From Chitinophagales bacterium (GTDB lineage Bacteria; Bacteroidota; Bacteroidia; Chitinophagales; UBA2359), in NCBI GenBank assembly GCA_041392475.1, contig JAWKLZ010000001.1:3224001-3288000 (forward strand): DNA of 64,000 nt, written 5' to 3'. The position numbers were made by a program, and so were the translations under genes. The notes beneath the pieces are model-generated. The model worked only from the letters and a program-made list of their open reading frames with translations, had not been told where the DNA came from and made no database searches. Positions 1 through 8,483 of this stretch are shown here, in pieces; the first letter of the stretch is position 1, and each line of letters starts with the position of its first letter.

Positions 1-482
1 TCCACATTCTCCTTCAATTCTTCAATTCCTTTGTCTGCCTGACGGATACGTTTACCTCCTTCAAAAAAGAAAGGAGTCGTCACAATACCCACGGTCAAAA
101 TGCCCAACTCGCGAGCCGCACGAGCTACCACAGGCGCACCTCCAGTACCCGTACCACCGCCCATACCAGCGGTAATAAAAATCATTTTCGTATCCTTACC
201 CAATGCCTGTTTGATATCGTCCATAGACTCCAAAGTTGCATTGCGTCCTACTTCGGGTTGCGAACCTGCGCCACGACCTTCGGTAAGACCAGGTCCCAGT
301 TGAATTTTGTTGGGAATTTGGTTCTGCTCCAATGCTTGTTCATCCGTATTGCAGATCATAAAGTTCACACCTACAATACCTTGCTTGAACATGTGCGTCA
401 CAGCATTGCTTCCGCCTCCACCTACACCGATTACCTTGATGATGGAGTTTTCTTCTTTTGGTAAATCAAATTGTATAGACAT
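1..482 (-). CDS. ftsZ: Cell division protein FtsZ (N-terminal 160 residues; gene continues beyond the left edge)
   Basis: This is the tubulin-like GTPase that polymerises into the Z-ring. Reading the minus strand from the ATG at 482 gives a protein starting MSIQFDLPKEENS, followed by the nucleotide-binding loop VIGVGGGGSNAV (about residues 17-28) and the tubulin signature GGGTGTGG at residues 108-115. The reading frame is open to base 1, so only the N-terminal GTPase half is present and the C-terminal tail that binds FtsA cannot be judged. It is the last dcw gene seen here, 305 bases downstream of ftsA. That gap is long for this cluster and contains an 8-bp tandem repeat. Confidence 0.97.
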   Translation of the reverse strand, partial: MSIQFDLPKEENSIIKVIGVGGGGSNAVTHMFKQGIVGVNFMICNTDEQALEQNQIPNKIQLGPGLTEGRGAGSQPEVGRNATLESMDDIKQALGKDTKMIFITAGMGGGTGTGGAPVVARAARELGILTVGIVTTPFFFEGGKRIRQADKGIEELKENV

Positions 483-787
483 AGTTTATTATTTTTTCGT
501 TTACAATTTATTTTTTTAGGTTTAAATAATTTTGAGTGGAATTGCTATATGGTTGTATGGTTCTATGGTTCTATGGTTCTATGGTTCTATGGTTCTATGG
601 TTGAATTGTTGTATGACTTTGAACAAGAATTAACTACGGAAAATAATTTTCTGTACTTGGTGTACTCATTGCTAAATCCGCATATTTTTTTTTGTAAACT
701 ATTCTTGTTCAAAGCGTTATTGATAAAGTCACAAATCAATAAAGCCATCTAACCATTTAACAATTCAACCATTTAGCAATAAAGCCA
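483..787. other. ftsA-ftsZ intergenic region, AT-rich with repeats
   Basis: No gene was found in these 305 bases. They contain the 8-bp tandem repeat at 553-600 and, near the ftsA end, degenerate copies of a dispersed motif of the CAATTCAACCAT / AGCAATAAAGCCAT type that recurs at about 9780-9845, 42361-42425 and 61320-61380. No convincing TAnnTTTG promoter for ftsZ was seen. Confidence 0.6.
553..600. repeat. 8-bp tandem repeat (TTCTATGG)n
   Basis: Five perfect copies of TTCTATGG occupy 561-600 and are preceded by one variant copy, TTGTATGG, at 553-560. The tract lies upstream of ftsZ and, being a perfect 8-mer array, could change length by slippage. Confidence 0.95.
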
Positions 788-2164
788 TTAATCATAATCA
801 TTCATATCTCCTTCCAACCATTCTTTGCTCTTGCGAACCAAATTGTCCCACCAAGAGCCAGAAGATTTAGAAGCATTGGATTCCTCGTGGTAAATATCCT
901 GAAAATCATCTTTTGGACGTTCCATTGGAGTTTGTGTTGATACCACTTCTGTCACATCTTCCTCTTCCACCACAGGCTCTTGCACCACATCCACAGCACC
1001 CACGGGTTCTGCATCTTCCATTGCCATGATAATCAAACCCACCGCCGTAGCATACATCGGGTCGTTCAAATCTCGGTAATTGGGATTCACCAAATGTTCG
1101 CTCGGCAAACCCACACGCGCATCCATGCCACTGACAAACTGGGTCAAAAAGTCCAAAAACTTCAACCTCGCACCGCCACCAGTCGCCACAATACCGCCAA
1201 TCAATTTATTCTCAAAACCAGACCGACGAATCTCAAAATACACATGCTCCAAAATCTCCTCCATTCGGGCCTGAATAATGTGCGAAAGATTGCGAACAGA
1301 AATCTCTTTCGTTGAGCGACCCCGAATACCAGGAATCGACACCACCGCATTCTCCTGCGACTCCGACACCAAAGCACAGCCAAATTTTACCTTCAATTTT
1401 TCAGCTTGGTCTTCCATTACCATGCAGCCCTCTTTGATGTCCTCTGTCACGATGTTTCCACCCAAAGGAATAACGGCTGTATGTCGGATAATACCTTCTT
1501 GAAAAATCGCAATATCCGTAGTGCCACCGCCAATATCTACCAGAGCAACACCCGCCTCCAATTCTTCTTCATTCAACACAGCCGAAGCCGAAGCCAAAGG
1601 CTCCAAAATCAAACCAGCCACTCGCAATCCAGCCTTCTCCACACACCGATTGATGTTGTTGATAGCAGCCGTTTGACCAGTAATCACGTGAAAATCAGCT
1701 TCCAATCGTACACCCGACATCCCAATAGGATCTTTGATGTTTGCTTGTCCGTCAATTGTAAACTCCTGCGGCAAAACGTGAATAATCTGTTCACCAGGAT
1801 TCAACCGCAATTTGTGCATATCCGTCACCAAACGCTCGATATCGTGCATATCAATCTCTTGCTCATCGTGGTTACGCATCAAATAGCCTCTGTGTTTTTG
1901 ACTTTTAATGTGCTGTCCAGCAATCCCCACATAAACATTGGTAAAATCAATTCCCGATCGGCGTTTAGCCTCTTCCACAGCTTCTTGTATGGCACTAACA
2001 GTTTTGTCAATATTAGAAATAACGCCTCTCCGTACGCCTTCGGAGGCCGCTTTGCCAACACCTAAAACTTCGATCCTACCATAGTCCGTAAGACGGGCTA
2101 CAATTGCGCAAATTTTGGTAGTACCAATGTCCAGTGCCGCAACTATTGTGTTCGTGTTTCCCAT
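788..2164 (-). CDS. ftsA: Cell division protein FtsA
   Basis: FtsA is an actin-like ATPase that tethers FtsZ to the membrane. The 458-residue protein opens with the phosphate-1 motif AALDIGTTKICAIV (about residues 9-22) and has the second phosphate motif VDIGGGTTDIAIF near residue 210. SHS2-type FtsA sequence lies between them. The extreme C-terminus WWDNLVRKSKEWLEG is an amphipathic helix of the membrane-targeting kind. An acidic, low-complexity linker of about 60 residues precedes that helix, which makes the protein longer than the E. coli form (420 residues); long linkers are usual in Bacteroidota. The ATG is 12 bases after ftsQ, so the two are probably co-translated. Confidence 0.97.
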   Translation of the reverse strand: MGNTNTIVAALDIGTTKICAIVARLTDYGRIEVLGVGKAASEGVRRGVISNIDKTVSAIQEAVEEAKRRSGIDFTNVYVGIAGQHIKSQKHRGYLMRNHDEQEIDMHDIERLVTDMHKLRLNPGEQIIHVLPQEFTIDGQANIKDPIGMSGVRLEADFHVITGQTAAINNINRCVEKAGLRVAGLILEPLASASAVLNEEELEAGVALVDIGGGTTDIAIFQEGIIRHTAVIPLGGNIVTEDIKEGCMVMEDQAEKLKVKFGCALVSESQENAVVSIPGIRGRSTKEISVRNLSHIIQARMEEILEHVYFEIRRSGFENKLIGGIVATGGGARLKFLDFLTQFVSGMDARVGLPSEHLVNPNYRDLNDPMYATAVGLIIMAMEDAEPVGAVDVVQEPVVEEEDVTEVVSTQTPMERPKDDFQDIYHEESNASKSSGSWWDNLVRKSKEWLEGDMNDYD

Positions 2165-2176
2165 AGTTGGTTAAAT

Positions 2177-2968
2177 TTATTTTTTCGTGCAAACAATCTG
2201 ATTCTTATACTTAAGGTTAATCTCTTTATAGGTATCCCACCCCACACTTGCCAAGCCATCTTTGTAAAATGCCATCAACAAGTCAAACTTCCTTTCAATA
2301 TCTTGTAAACTTTCCAATCGTCCAAAAACAATCTCATGGTCTCCCACCTTTGGAATAATGAGAATATCTCCATTGTCCTCCACATAAATCTGTTCCACCT
2401 GCGATTTCCAAAAATCATGTTGGTCAATGTATTGCGATAGCAAATACAAACTTTGTGTAATCGGAGCTTGAATCATTCCATCTATTCTGCCATTATCAAA
2501 AATACTTCCTGAAGCCACAGGCACCCGTGCCGTAAAATCCAGAGAAATCGGCATTTTCTCCCCTTCCCGACTGATATAATATGCTTGATTCTCGCTGTTA
2601 ATCACCCGAACCAATGGGTATTTCTGCCAAACCTCTGCCCACAATTTGCCATTAATGTCAATATACAACTCCGCATTTTCGATATAAGGATTCCGCTCCA
2701 ATGTATCCTCCAATTCCTGCAATGGAATGAACTTAATCGGCAAATCAAAATCCTTGTTCGGTAATTGTACCGCCATCAATTGCTTCACATCTTCCTCATC
2801 CACAAACTGATTCCCAGTTTCGTGATCAATCATCACCTCCACACCCGAACACATGGTATTCTCCTGCTTGCTACTCGAAGCCCCAATCGCCACCATAAAC
2901 AAAATCCCCACCATGAACCAAGCCAAGGCAAAAAGAACGTGATTATATGTCTTAAACCATTTACGCAT
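2177..2968 (-). CDS. ftsQ: Cell division protein FtsQ/DivIB-like
   Basis: This is a single-pass membrane protein of the divisome (FtsQ-FtsL-FtsB complex). An N-terminal hydrophobic segment at about residues 12-30 is followed by a POTRA-like region containing a conserved-looking segment, LEDTLERNPYIENAELYIDINGKLWAEVWQKYPLVRV, typical of FtsQ. The open frame begins two codons earlier with TTG, but the ATG at 2968 (MRKWFK) is the better start and gives 263 residues. Identification rests on the POTRA pattern plus position between murC and ftsA; the family is poorly conserved in sequence. Confidence 0.9.
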   Translation of the reverse strand: MRKWFKTYNHVLFALAWFMVGILFMVAIGASSSKQENTMCSGVEVMIDHETGNQFVDEEDVKQLMAVQLPNKDFDLPIKFIPLQELEDTLERNPYIENAELYIDINGKLWAEVWQKYPLVRVINSENQAYYISREGEKMPISLDFTARVPVASGSIFDNGRIDGMIQAPITQSLYLLSQYIDQHDFWKSQVEQIYVEDNGDILIIPKVGDHEIVFGRLESLQDIERKFDLLMAFYKDGLASVGWDTYKEINLKYKNQIVCTKK

Positions 2969-3005
2969 TTGCAAAAATGAAAATTAAAAATAATTATTGT
3001 CCAAC

Positions 3006-3034
3006 GTAGAAACGTTTTAGTAAAACGTTTCTAC
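3006..3034. repeat. 29-bp palindrome carrying the murC stop codon
   Basis: GTAGAAACGTTTTA is followed after one base by its exact reverse complement. On the minus strand the palindrome starts with G and then TAG, which is the stop codon of murC, so the hairpin begins as translation ends. Related hairpins occupy the same position after murG, the gene at 49387 and the permease gene at 51703. It may act as a terminator or mRNA stabiliser. Confidence 0.9.
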
Positions 3035-4455
3035 AAACACTCCAACGCCTCCTTAATCGGCTCTACCAAATCACTAATATCACCAGCACCCACCGTCAGC
3101 AACACCTCAAACTTCCTTCCTTCAATCAATCCTAGCAATTCCGACTTAGCGCACATCACTTTTTCTTCAATTGTCACCTCATCAAAAATCAACTTTGAAG
3201 TAACTCCCTCCATCGGTTTCTCCCTTGCAGGATAAATATCCAACAAAATCACTTCATCCGCCAAACTCAAACTCCTTCCAAAACCAACTGCTAAATCTTT
3301 CGTCCGACTGAACAAATGCGGCTGAAAAATCGCTGTAATTTTTTTATCAGGGTACAAGTCCCTTACCGAACTCAGCAAAGCTCTCAATTCCTCTGGATGA
3401 TGTGCATAATCATCAATCATCACCACACCCTTTTCCTCTTCTTCCGCTACCTCTAATTCTCCAGCCAAAGAAATCGCTACACGTTTCGGTTTTGGTTGAA
3501 TGATGTATTCAAACCGTCTTTTAATTCCTTTGAAGGTAGCCAAAGCCTCTGCAATCGCTTGTGCTTCAATACCCAAATTTTCTGCCACTGCAATTGCAGC
3601 AATCGAATTTTCTACATTGTGCAAACCGCCAATATTCAAGGCCAGTTGTGCATATCTTTTTTCAGGTGACTCCAATTCAAAAATATATGACCCACCCAAA
3701 ATACTCATTTGTCGGGTATGAAAATCAGCCGTTTTCGATTCAAGGTCATAGGTCGCAATCCGTCCATTCACCTCTAAATGTGACAAAATCGAAATACTCT
3801 CTTTTGCCACCAGCAAACCATTTTCCTTCAGTTGCCCGACAAACAAACTAAACGCTTCCTCTACTCCTTCCTTCGTACCATAAATGTCCAAATGATCTGT
3901 ATCTACTGCCGTAATTACTGCTACATTCGGGTGCAATCTTAAAAACGAACGATCATATTCATCTGCCTCCACCACAATCACATCCGTCCGCCCTGATAGG
4001 TAATTGGAATCATAGTTCACCATGATTCCTCCCACAAAAGCCGTACAACCATAACCTGCCTGCTCCAAAATATGAGCAATCATACTCGTCACCGTTGTCT
4101 TACCATGCGACCCCGCAACTGCAATCGTAAACGTATCCTTCGTTACCAAAGCCAATATTTCCGACCGCTTCAAAACAGGAATGTCACTCTTTTGATAAAA
4201 AATCAACTCTTTATGATCCTTTGGGATTGCAGGTGTATAAACTACCACATCTACATCTTTCGGAATCAACTCAACATCCTCTTCAAAACGAATCATCATA
4301 CCTTCTAATTGCAATTGATCAGTCAAAGGTGTACTCGTCTTGTCATAACCAGATACCTCCACCCCTCTGCGGTGAAAGTAGCGAGCCAAAGCACTCATTC
4401 CAATGCCGCCAATACCTATAAAATAGGCAGATGATATGTCGTTGATATTTAGCAT
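3031..4455 (-). CDS. murC: UDP-N-acetylmuramate--L-alanine ligase
   Basis: MurC adds L-alanine to UDP-MurNAc, the first amino acid of the peptidoglycan stem peptide, in the cytoplasm with ATP. The 474-residue protein shows the Mur ligase layout. It has an N-terminal Rossmann domain, AYFIGIGGIGMSALARYF (residues about 10-27), a P-loop AGSHGKTTVTSMIAH near residue 115, a central EADEYDRSFL motif, and the C-terminal DDYAHHPEE motif typical of MurC. Length matches the family. The stop codon lies in a 29-bp palindrome. It sits between murG and ftsQ, as is usual for Bacteroidota. Confidence 0.98.
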   Translation of the reverse strand: MLNINDISSAYFIGIGGIGMSALARYFHRRGVEVSGYDKTSTPLTDQLQLEGMMIRFEEDVELIPKDVDVVVYTPAIPKDHKELIFYQKSDIPVLKRSEILALVTKDTFTIAVAGSHGKTTVTSMIAHILEQAGYGCTAFVGGIMVNYDSNYLSGRTDVIVVEADEYDRSFLRLHPNVAVITAVDTDHLDIYGTKEGVEEAFSLFVGQLKENGLLVAKESISILSHLEVNGRIATYDLESKTADFHTRQMSILGGSYIFELESPEKRYAQLALNIGGLHNVENSIAAIAVAENLGIEAQAIAEALATFKGIKRRFEYIIQPKPKRVAISLAGELEVAEEEEKGVVMIDDYAHHPEELRALLSSVRDLYPDKKITAIFQPHLFSRTKDLAVGFGRSLSLADEVILLDIYPAREKPMEGVTSKLIFDEVTIEEKVMCAKSELLGLIEGRKFEVLLTVGAGDISDLVEPIKEALECL

Positions 4456-4571
4456 CTATTTTTTATAGTTCTATCTTCTACAAGTATTTGCCCCCTAATG
4501 AAGTCTTTTATGTTTATAACTTCTTGTAAAGTCTGTTAGGTTATCAACCCAAACACAACTAAATAAAGCAC

Positions 4572-4595
4572 AGAAGTTTTATTAAAATGTCTCTA
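4572..4595. repeat. Degenerate palindrome carrying the murG stop codon
   Basis: AGAAGTTTTATTAAAATGTCTCTAC is a decayed copy of the GTAGAGACGTTTTA...TAAAACGTCTCTAC family. On the minus strand GTAG supplies the TAG of murG, and the preceding codons (TGT TTG) are the same as those before the murC copy. Confidence 0.75.
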
Positions 4596-5717
4596 CAAAC
4601 ACAACTTCAAAACCTCCTTTGCTATTCTCTCCGCCGCATCCGTAACCGCCAATTTTTGCAGATTTTCGCTCAAACTCGCTCTTTGCAGTTTATCAAACAA
4701 AACCGCATCCATTGCCTTACCTAATTCCTCTGCCGCATCCTTATCCCTCACCATCAAAGCCGCCCCTTTCTCCACCAAAGCCTTTGCATTAGCCGTTTGG
4801 TGATCTTCGGTCACATAAGGCGAAGGCATCAAAACCACGGGCTTACCGACAATGCACAATTCCGCAATCGTAGTGGCTCCAGCCCTTGCCACAATCGCAT
4901 CTGCTGCGATAAAAGCCAAATCCATTCTATCCACAAATGCCATTACTTTCACCATGTCTTTGAAAGGTGAAGCCATGACTGCGGTATCTTCCTCATAATA
5001 TTTGCCTGCCTGCCAAATCAACTGCACGTCTTTCTCCACTAAATCCTGCAAGTGCGCTGCAATTCCATCTCTCACACCCCTTGCACCACCACTTCCTGCC
5101 GTCACAAACAACACTTTTTTGTCGGGATTCAAGTCAAAATGTGCTATTGCAGCCTTCTTTTTTGCTTCAATTTCAGCAACTGTATGCATATCCGAACGCA
5201 ATTCGATGATGTCTTTACGAACAGGATTGCCTGTCATCACAATTGTATTTTTGTCAAAGAACCTTTCCAAACCATCATAGGCCACACAAACCTTTTTCAC
5301 TTGTTTTGCCAGAAGGCGGTTCGTGATACCAGGGAAAGAATTTTGCTCCTGAATCAAAGCAGGAATCCCCATCATCGTTGCCATTTTCAGCAAAGGTCCA
5401 CTTGCATAACCACCTACGCCTACTACCACTTGTGGCCGAAACCGTTTGAGAATCTTCCGAGATTTCCACAAACTCGAAACAAGTTTGAAGGGAAAGCTCA
5501 AATTATTGAAGGTCAATCGTCTCTCAAAACCACTGATCCACAAACCTTCAATTTTGTAACCCGCCTTCGGAACTTTTTCCATTTCAATCCGTCCTTCAGC
5601 ACCTACAAATAAGAGGTCAATGGAATCATCTATTTTTTTCAAGGCATTGGCGATAGCAATTGCAGGGAAAACATGCCCTCCTGTACCGCCACCGCTAATG
5701 ATTATTTTTTTATTCAT
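4593..5717 (-). CDS. murG: Undecaprenyl-PP-MurNAc-pentapeptide GlcNAc transferase
   Basis: MurG transfers GlcNAc from UDP-GlcNAc to lipid I to form lipid II at the inner face of the cytoplasmic membrane (GT28, GT-B fold). The 374-residue protein begins with the glycine-rich motif SGGGTGGHVFPAIAIA (residues 8-23). It also has VVGVGGYASGPLL, QEQNSFPGITNRLL and the C-domain donor-site segment ARAGATTIAELCIVGKPVVLMPSP followed by DHQTANA, all MurG hallmarks. It lies 24 bases after ftsW. Length and motif order are normal. Confidence 0.98.
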   Translation of the reverse strand: MNKKIIISGGGTGGHVFPAIAIANALKKIDDSIDLLFVGAEGRIEMEKVPKAGYKIEGLWISGFERRLTFNNLSFPFKLVSSLWKSRKILKRFRPQVVVGVGGYASGPLLKMATMMGIPALIQEQNSFPGITNRLLAKQVKKVCVAYDGLERFFDKNTIVMTGNPVRKDIIELRSDMHTVAEIEAKKKAAIAHFDLNPDKKVLFVTAGSGGARGVRDGIAAHLQDLVEKDVQLIWQAGKYYEEDTAVMASPFKDMVKVMAFVDRMDLAFIAADAIVARAGATTIAELCIVGKPVVLMPSPYVTEDHQTANAKALVEKGAALMVRDKDAAEELGKAMDAVLFDKLQRASLSENLQKLAVTDAAERIAKEVLKLCL

Positions 5718-5741
5718 TTTATTTCAAATACAATTACCAAC

Positions 5742-6893
5742 CTAAGCACTTACCAATGACACATCTTCCGCTTGCTGTTCAATATAACGACTGACACTCA
5801 ATATGATACCAATGGAAACAGAGGTAAACAAAAGCGATGTTCCCCCCATGCTCACCAACGGCAAAGTCAATCCCGTCACAGGCAACAAATTAACCGTCAC
5901 CGCCATATTCATCATGGCTTGGATCACCAAACTAATCGCCAATCCAACCGCCAACAATGCCCCAAATGCTCCAGGACTTTTCACAAAAATCCGAATCGCT
6001 CGCTGCAACAGCCACAAATACAAAACCATCACCATCAAACCGCCCAATAATCCATATTCCTCAATGATAATCGCATAGATAAAATCAGAATAAGGATGTG
6101 GTAAAAAATTTCGCTGTACGCTTTTGCCAGGAGCCAATCGCACCAAACCGCCATTCGCAATCGCAATTTTGGACTGTACGACTTGATAGGATTCGCCCTC
6201 TGAATCATCCATAAAGTTGGCAATCCGATTTTTCCACGTTCCCAAACGACCTTCATAAGAAGTAAAAGAGGAAATCGCTATCACCAGCATAAAGACGGTA
6301 ATTCCCATCCAAATCGCCAGTCCCATGTGCTTCAATCGCACCCGCCCAATGAACATCACAATCAAACAGGTGAAAAACAACAACAAAGCCGACGATAAAT
6401 CCGCAGGCATAATCAACACGCACACCAGCAATACGGGAATGATGACAGGCAAAAAGCCTTGATCAAAATCGTCAATAATGTGCTGCTTTCTCGACAAAAT
6501 CCTTGCAACGTACATGATGAGTGCCAACTTTGCCAAATCCGATGTTTGAAACGAAATATCTATAATCGGTACTGTCAGCCAACGCCTTGCATCGTGAATG
6601 TCTGTTCCAAAGGCTAAGGTTATCAATAGCAAAGGAATCGAAATGTACAACATCAACTGCGCTATTCGTGAATAGTAGTTGAAGTTTATCAAGTGTGCCA
6701 AATACATCAGCAACACACCTCCTGCCAACAAAAAGAAGTGCCGAAACAGATAATATTCTGTATCGCCTCCTTGCTGCCGAAAAGCAAGCGTTCCCGTAGA
6801 ACTATATACTGCCAATAGCGAAAAGATGGATAACATCATCACTATGAACCAGATTGTTCGGTCTCCTTGTAATTTGTTGAATATTCCTTGCAA
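5742..6893 (-). CDS. ftsW: SEDS peptidoglycan glycosyltransferase FtsW
   Basis: FtsW polymerises lipid II during septation with its partner PBP (the ftsI product at 12703). The 383-residue protein is strongly hydrophobic with about ten membrane segments. It carries SEDS landmarks including DLSSALLLFFTCLIVMFIGRV and GGTSLLFTSVSIGIILSVSRY near the C-terminus, and a QVVQSKIAIANGGL segment in the large extracellular loop. The start appears to be TTG at 6893 (MQGIFNKLQGD), since no ATG lies upstream in frame and the next ATG would delete part of the first membrane helix. RodA is the alternative family member, but the dcw context favours FtsW. Confidence 0.95.
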   Translation of the reverse strand: MQGIFNKLQGDRTIWFIVMMLSIFSLLAVYSSTGTLAFRQQGGDTEYYLFRHFFLLAGGVLLMYLAHLINFNYYSRIAQLMLYISIPLLLITLAFGTDIHDARRWLTVPIIDISFQTSDLAKLALIMYVARILSRKQHIIDDFDQGFLPVIIPVLLVCVLIMPADLSSALLLFFTCLIVMFIGRVRLKHMGLAIWMGITVFMLVIAISSFTSYEGRLGTWKNRIANFMDDSEGESYQVVQSKIAIANGGLVRLAPGKSVQRNFLPHPYSDFIYAIIIEEYGLLGGLMVMVLYLWLLQRAIRIFVKSPGAFGALLAVGLAISLVIQAMMNMAVTVNLLPVTGLTLPLVSMGGTSLLFTSVSIGIILSVSRYIEQQAEDVSLVSA

Positions 6894-7053
6894 AGTATTT
6901 TTACTTTATTGATTTTATCTTTTATATGTCATGCTGTAAGCATTTCGTTGCTCATTCTCCAGGTTTTGATTCCTTTCAACAAGATTCCTATGGAATGACA
7001 CGATTATGTTGTAATCTAATATCTCAAATTCTTGTTTCCATCCATTACCCGCT

Positions 7054-8424
7054 TCAACTGTTGTCAAAGTCTTCGACTGTTGACAAAGTTTTCGCTAATT
7101 CAGTGACCGCCTCCTTAAAAAACCTGCCTCTTTGTGCATAATTGTCGAACAAATCGAAGCTCGTACATGCAGGCGAAAGCAAAACTACATCCCCATCCGT
7201 TGCCAAATTGAAGGCAGTGTTTACCGCTATTGCAGCCGTGTCTGTTTCTTCAAAAACGGGAATCATCCCCCCAAACACTTCACGTATTTTTCGGTTATCA
7301 GCCCCCAAACACACAATCGCTTTCACTTTTTCTTTCACCAAATCTATTAAAGAACTGTAATCATTTCCTTTGTCTTGTCCTCCTACAACCCACACAATTG
7401 GCTTGGTCATCGCATCCAAGGCGTACCAAACAGAATCCACATTGGTTGCTTTTGAGTCGTTGATAAACTCAATACCTTTGATATTTGCCACAAACTCCAT
7501 TCGGTGTTCAATTGCAGCGACTTGACTCAAGGTTTTTCTAATCACCGCTACTTTCACACCTGCCAAATACGCTGCAAAACCTGCCGACATTGCATTCAAC
7601 AAATTGTGTTCGCCCCTCAAACTCAGCTCCTCCGTTGGCATAATTGCCGTTTCATTGAAGTACATCCACCCATTTTTGGTGTAAGCACCTTGCTCGTTCT
7701 CAGGCGTTTTTGCAGTAAAAGAATGTACCTTGGCGTTCACACCATTTGCAGTCAACCATTCTCTACTCGTTTTATCATCTGCTCCAACAATCAGGTGTTT
7801 TTTTTCGTCCTGATTCATGCTTATCCGAAACTTAGCATCCGCATATTTACCAAAATCATAATCGTATCGGTCTAAATGATCGGGCGTAATGTTGGTAATA
7901 ACCGCAATATCTGGCTTAAAATCCACAATATCATCTAGCTGAAAACTGCTTACTTCCAATACATAATAATCACGCTTTTCTCCAACCGCCACTTGTTTCG
8001 CAAAACTATCGCCGATGTTTCCCCCCACTCCGACATTGAAGTCAGCTTCCTTCAATATTTCGTAGGTCATCGTTGTCGTTGTTGTCTTTCCGTTGCTGCC
8101 CGTAATGGCTATGATGAAAGCGTCTGTATATCTCGATGCAAATTCTATTTCCGAGATAATGGGTATATTCACTTCCCTCAACTCCTTCACCAAAGCCACT
8201 TTATCGGGTATGCCTGGACTTTTAATTACCAAATCAGTTTTAAAAATGTGCTCTCGATTATGATTTTTTTCTTCGTACTCTATTTCGTTGTCTTCCAGTT
8301 CTTTTTTGTAATGGTCTTTGATTGCCCCACTATCCGATACAAATACATGGAAACCTTGCTGCTTGCCAAGAATTGCAGCTCCAACTCCGCTTTCGCCCCC
8401 ACCAAGAATAACCAGTTTTTTCAC
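7054..8424 (-). CDS. murD: UDP-N-acetylmuramoyl-L-alanine--D-glutamate ligase
   Basis: MurD adds D-glutamate to UDP-MurNAc-L-Ala. The 456-residue protein has an N-terminal Rossmann segment LVILGGGESGVGAAILG (about 4-20), the ligase P-loop ITGSNGKTTTTTMTYE near residue 110, the TPDHLDRYD motif near 185 and the C-terminal LLSPACTSFDLFDNYAQRG motif diagnostic for MurD. The start is GTG at 8424. The last codons (product ...TLSTVEDFDNS) run through a palindromic sequence of the CTTTGTCAAC-n-GTC type that also occurs in the intergenic element near 47410, so a repeat seems to have been captured as the C-terminus. Confidence 0.97.
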   Translation of the reverse strand: MKKLVILGGGESGVGAAILGKQQGFHVFVSDSGAIKDHYKKELEDNEIEYEEKNHNREHIFKTDLVIKSPGIPDKVALVKELREVNIPIISEIEFASRYTDAFIIAITGSNGKTTTTTMTYEILKEADFNVGVGGNIGDSFAKQVAVGEKRDYYVLEVSSFQLDDIVDFKPDIAVITNITPDHLDRYDYDFGKYADAKFRISMNQDEKKHLIVGADDKTSREWLTANGVNAKVHSFTAKTPENEQGAYTKNGWMYFNETAIMPTEELSLRGEHNLLNAMSAGFAAYLAGVKVAVIRKTLSQVAAIEHRMEFVANIKGIEFINDSKATNVDSVWYALDAMTKPIVWVVGGQDKGNDYSSLIDLVKEKVKAIVCLGADNRKIREVFGGMIPVFEETDTAAIAVNTAFNLATDGDVVLLSPACTSFDLFDNYAQRGRFFKEAVTELAKTLSTVEDFDNS

Positions 8425-8483
8425 CTTGTAGTTGATTAGTGATTAGTGATTAGTGATTTGGTTTTTTTTCATTTAACCAGTCA

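Noticed and set aside
1406..2065. 219-codon open frame antisense to ftsA
   Set aside because: It mirrors the ftsA codon pattern on the opposite strand and has no family features.
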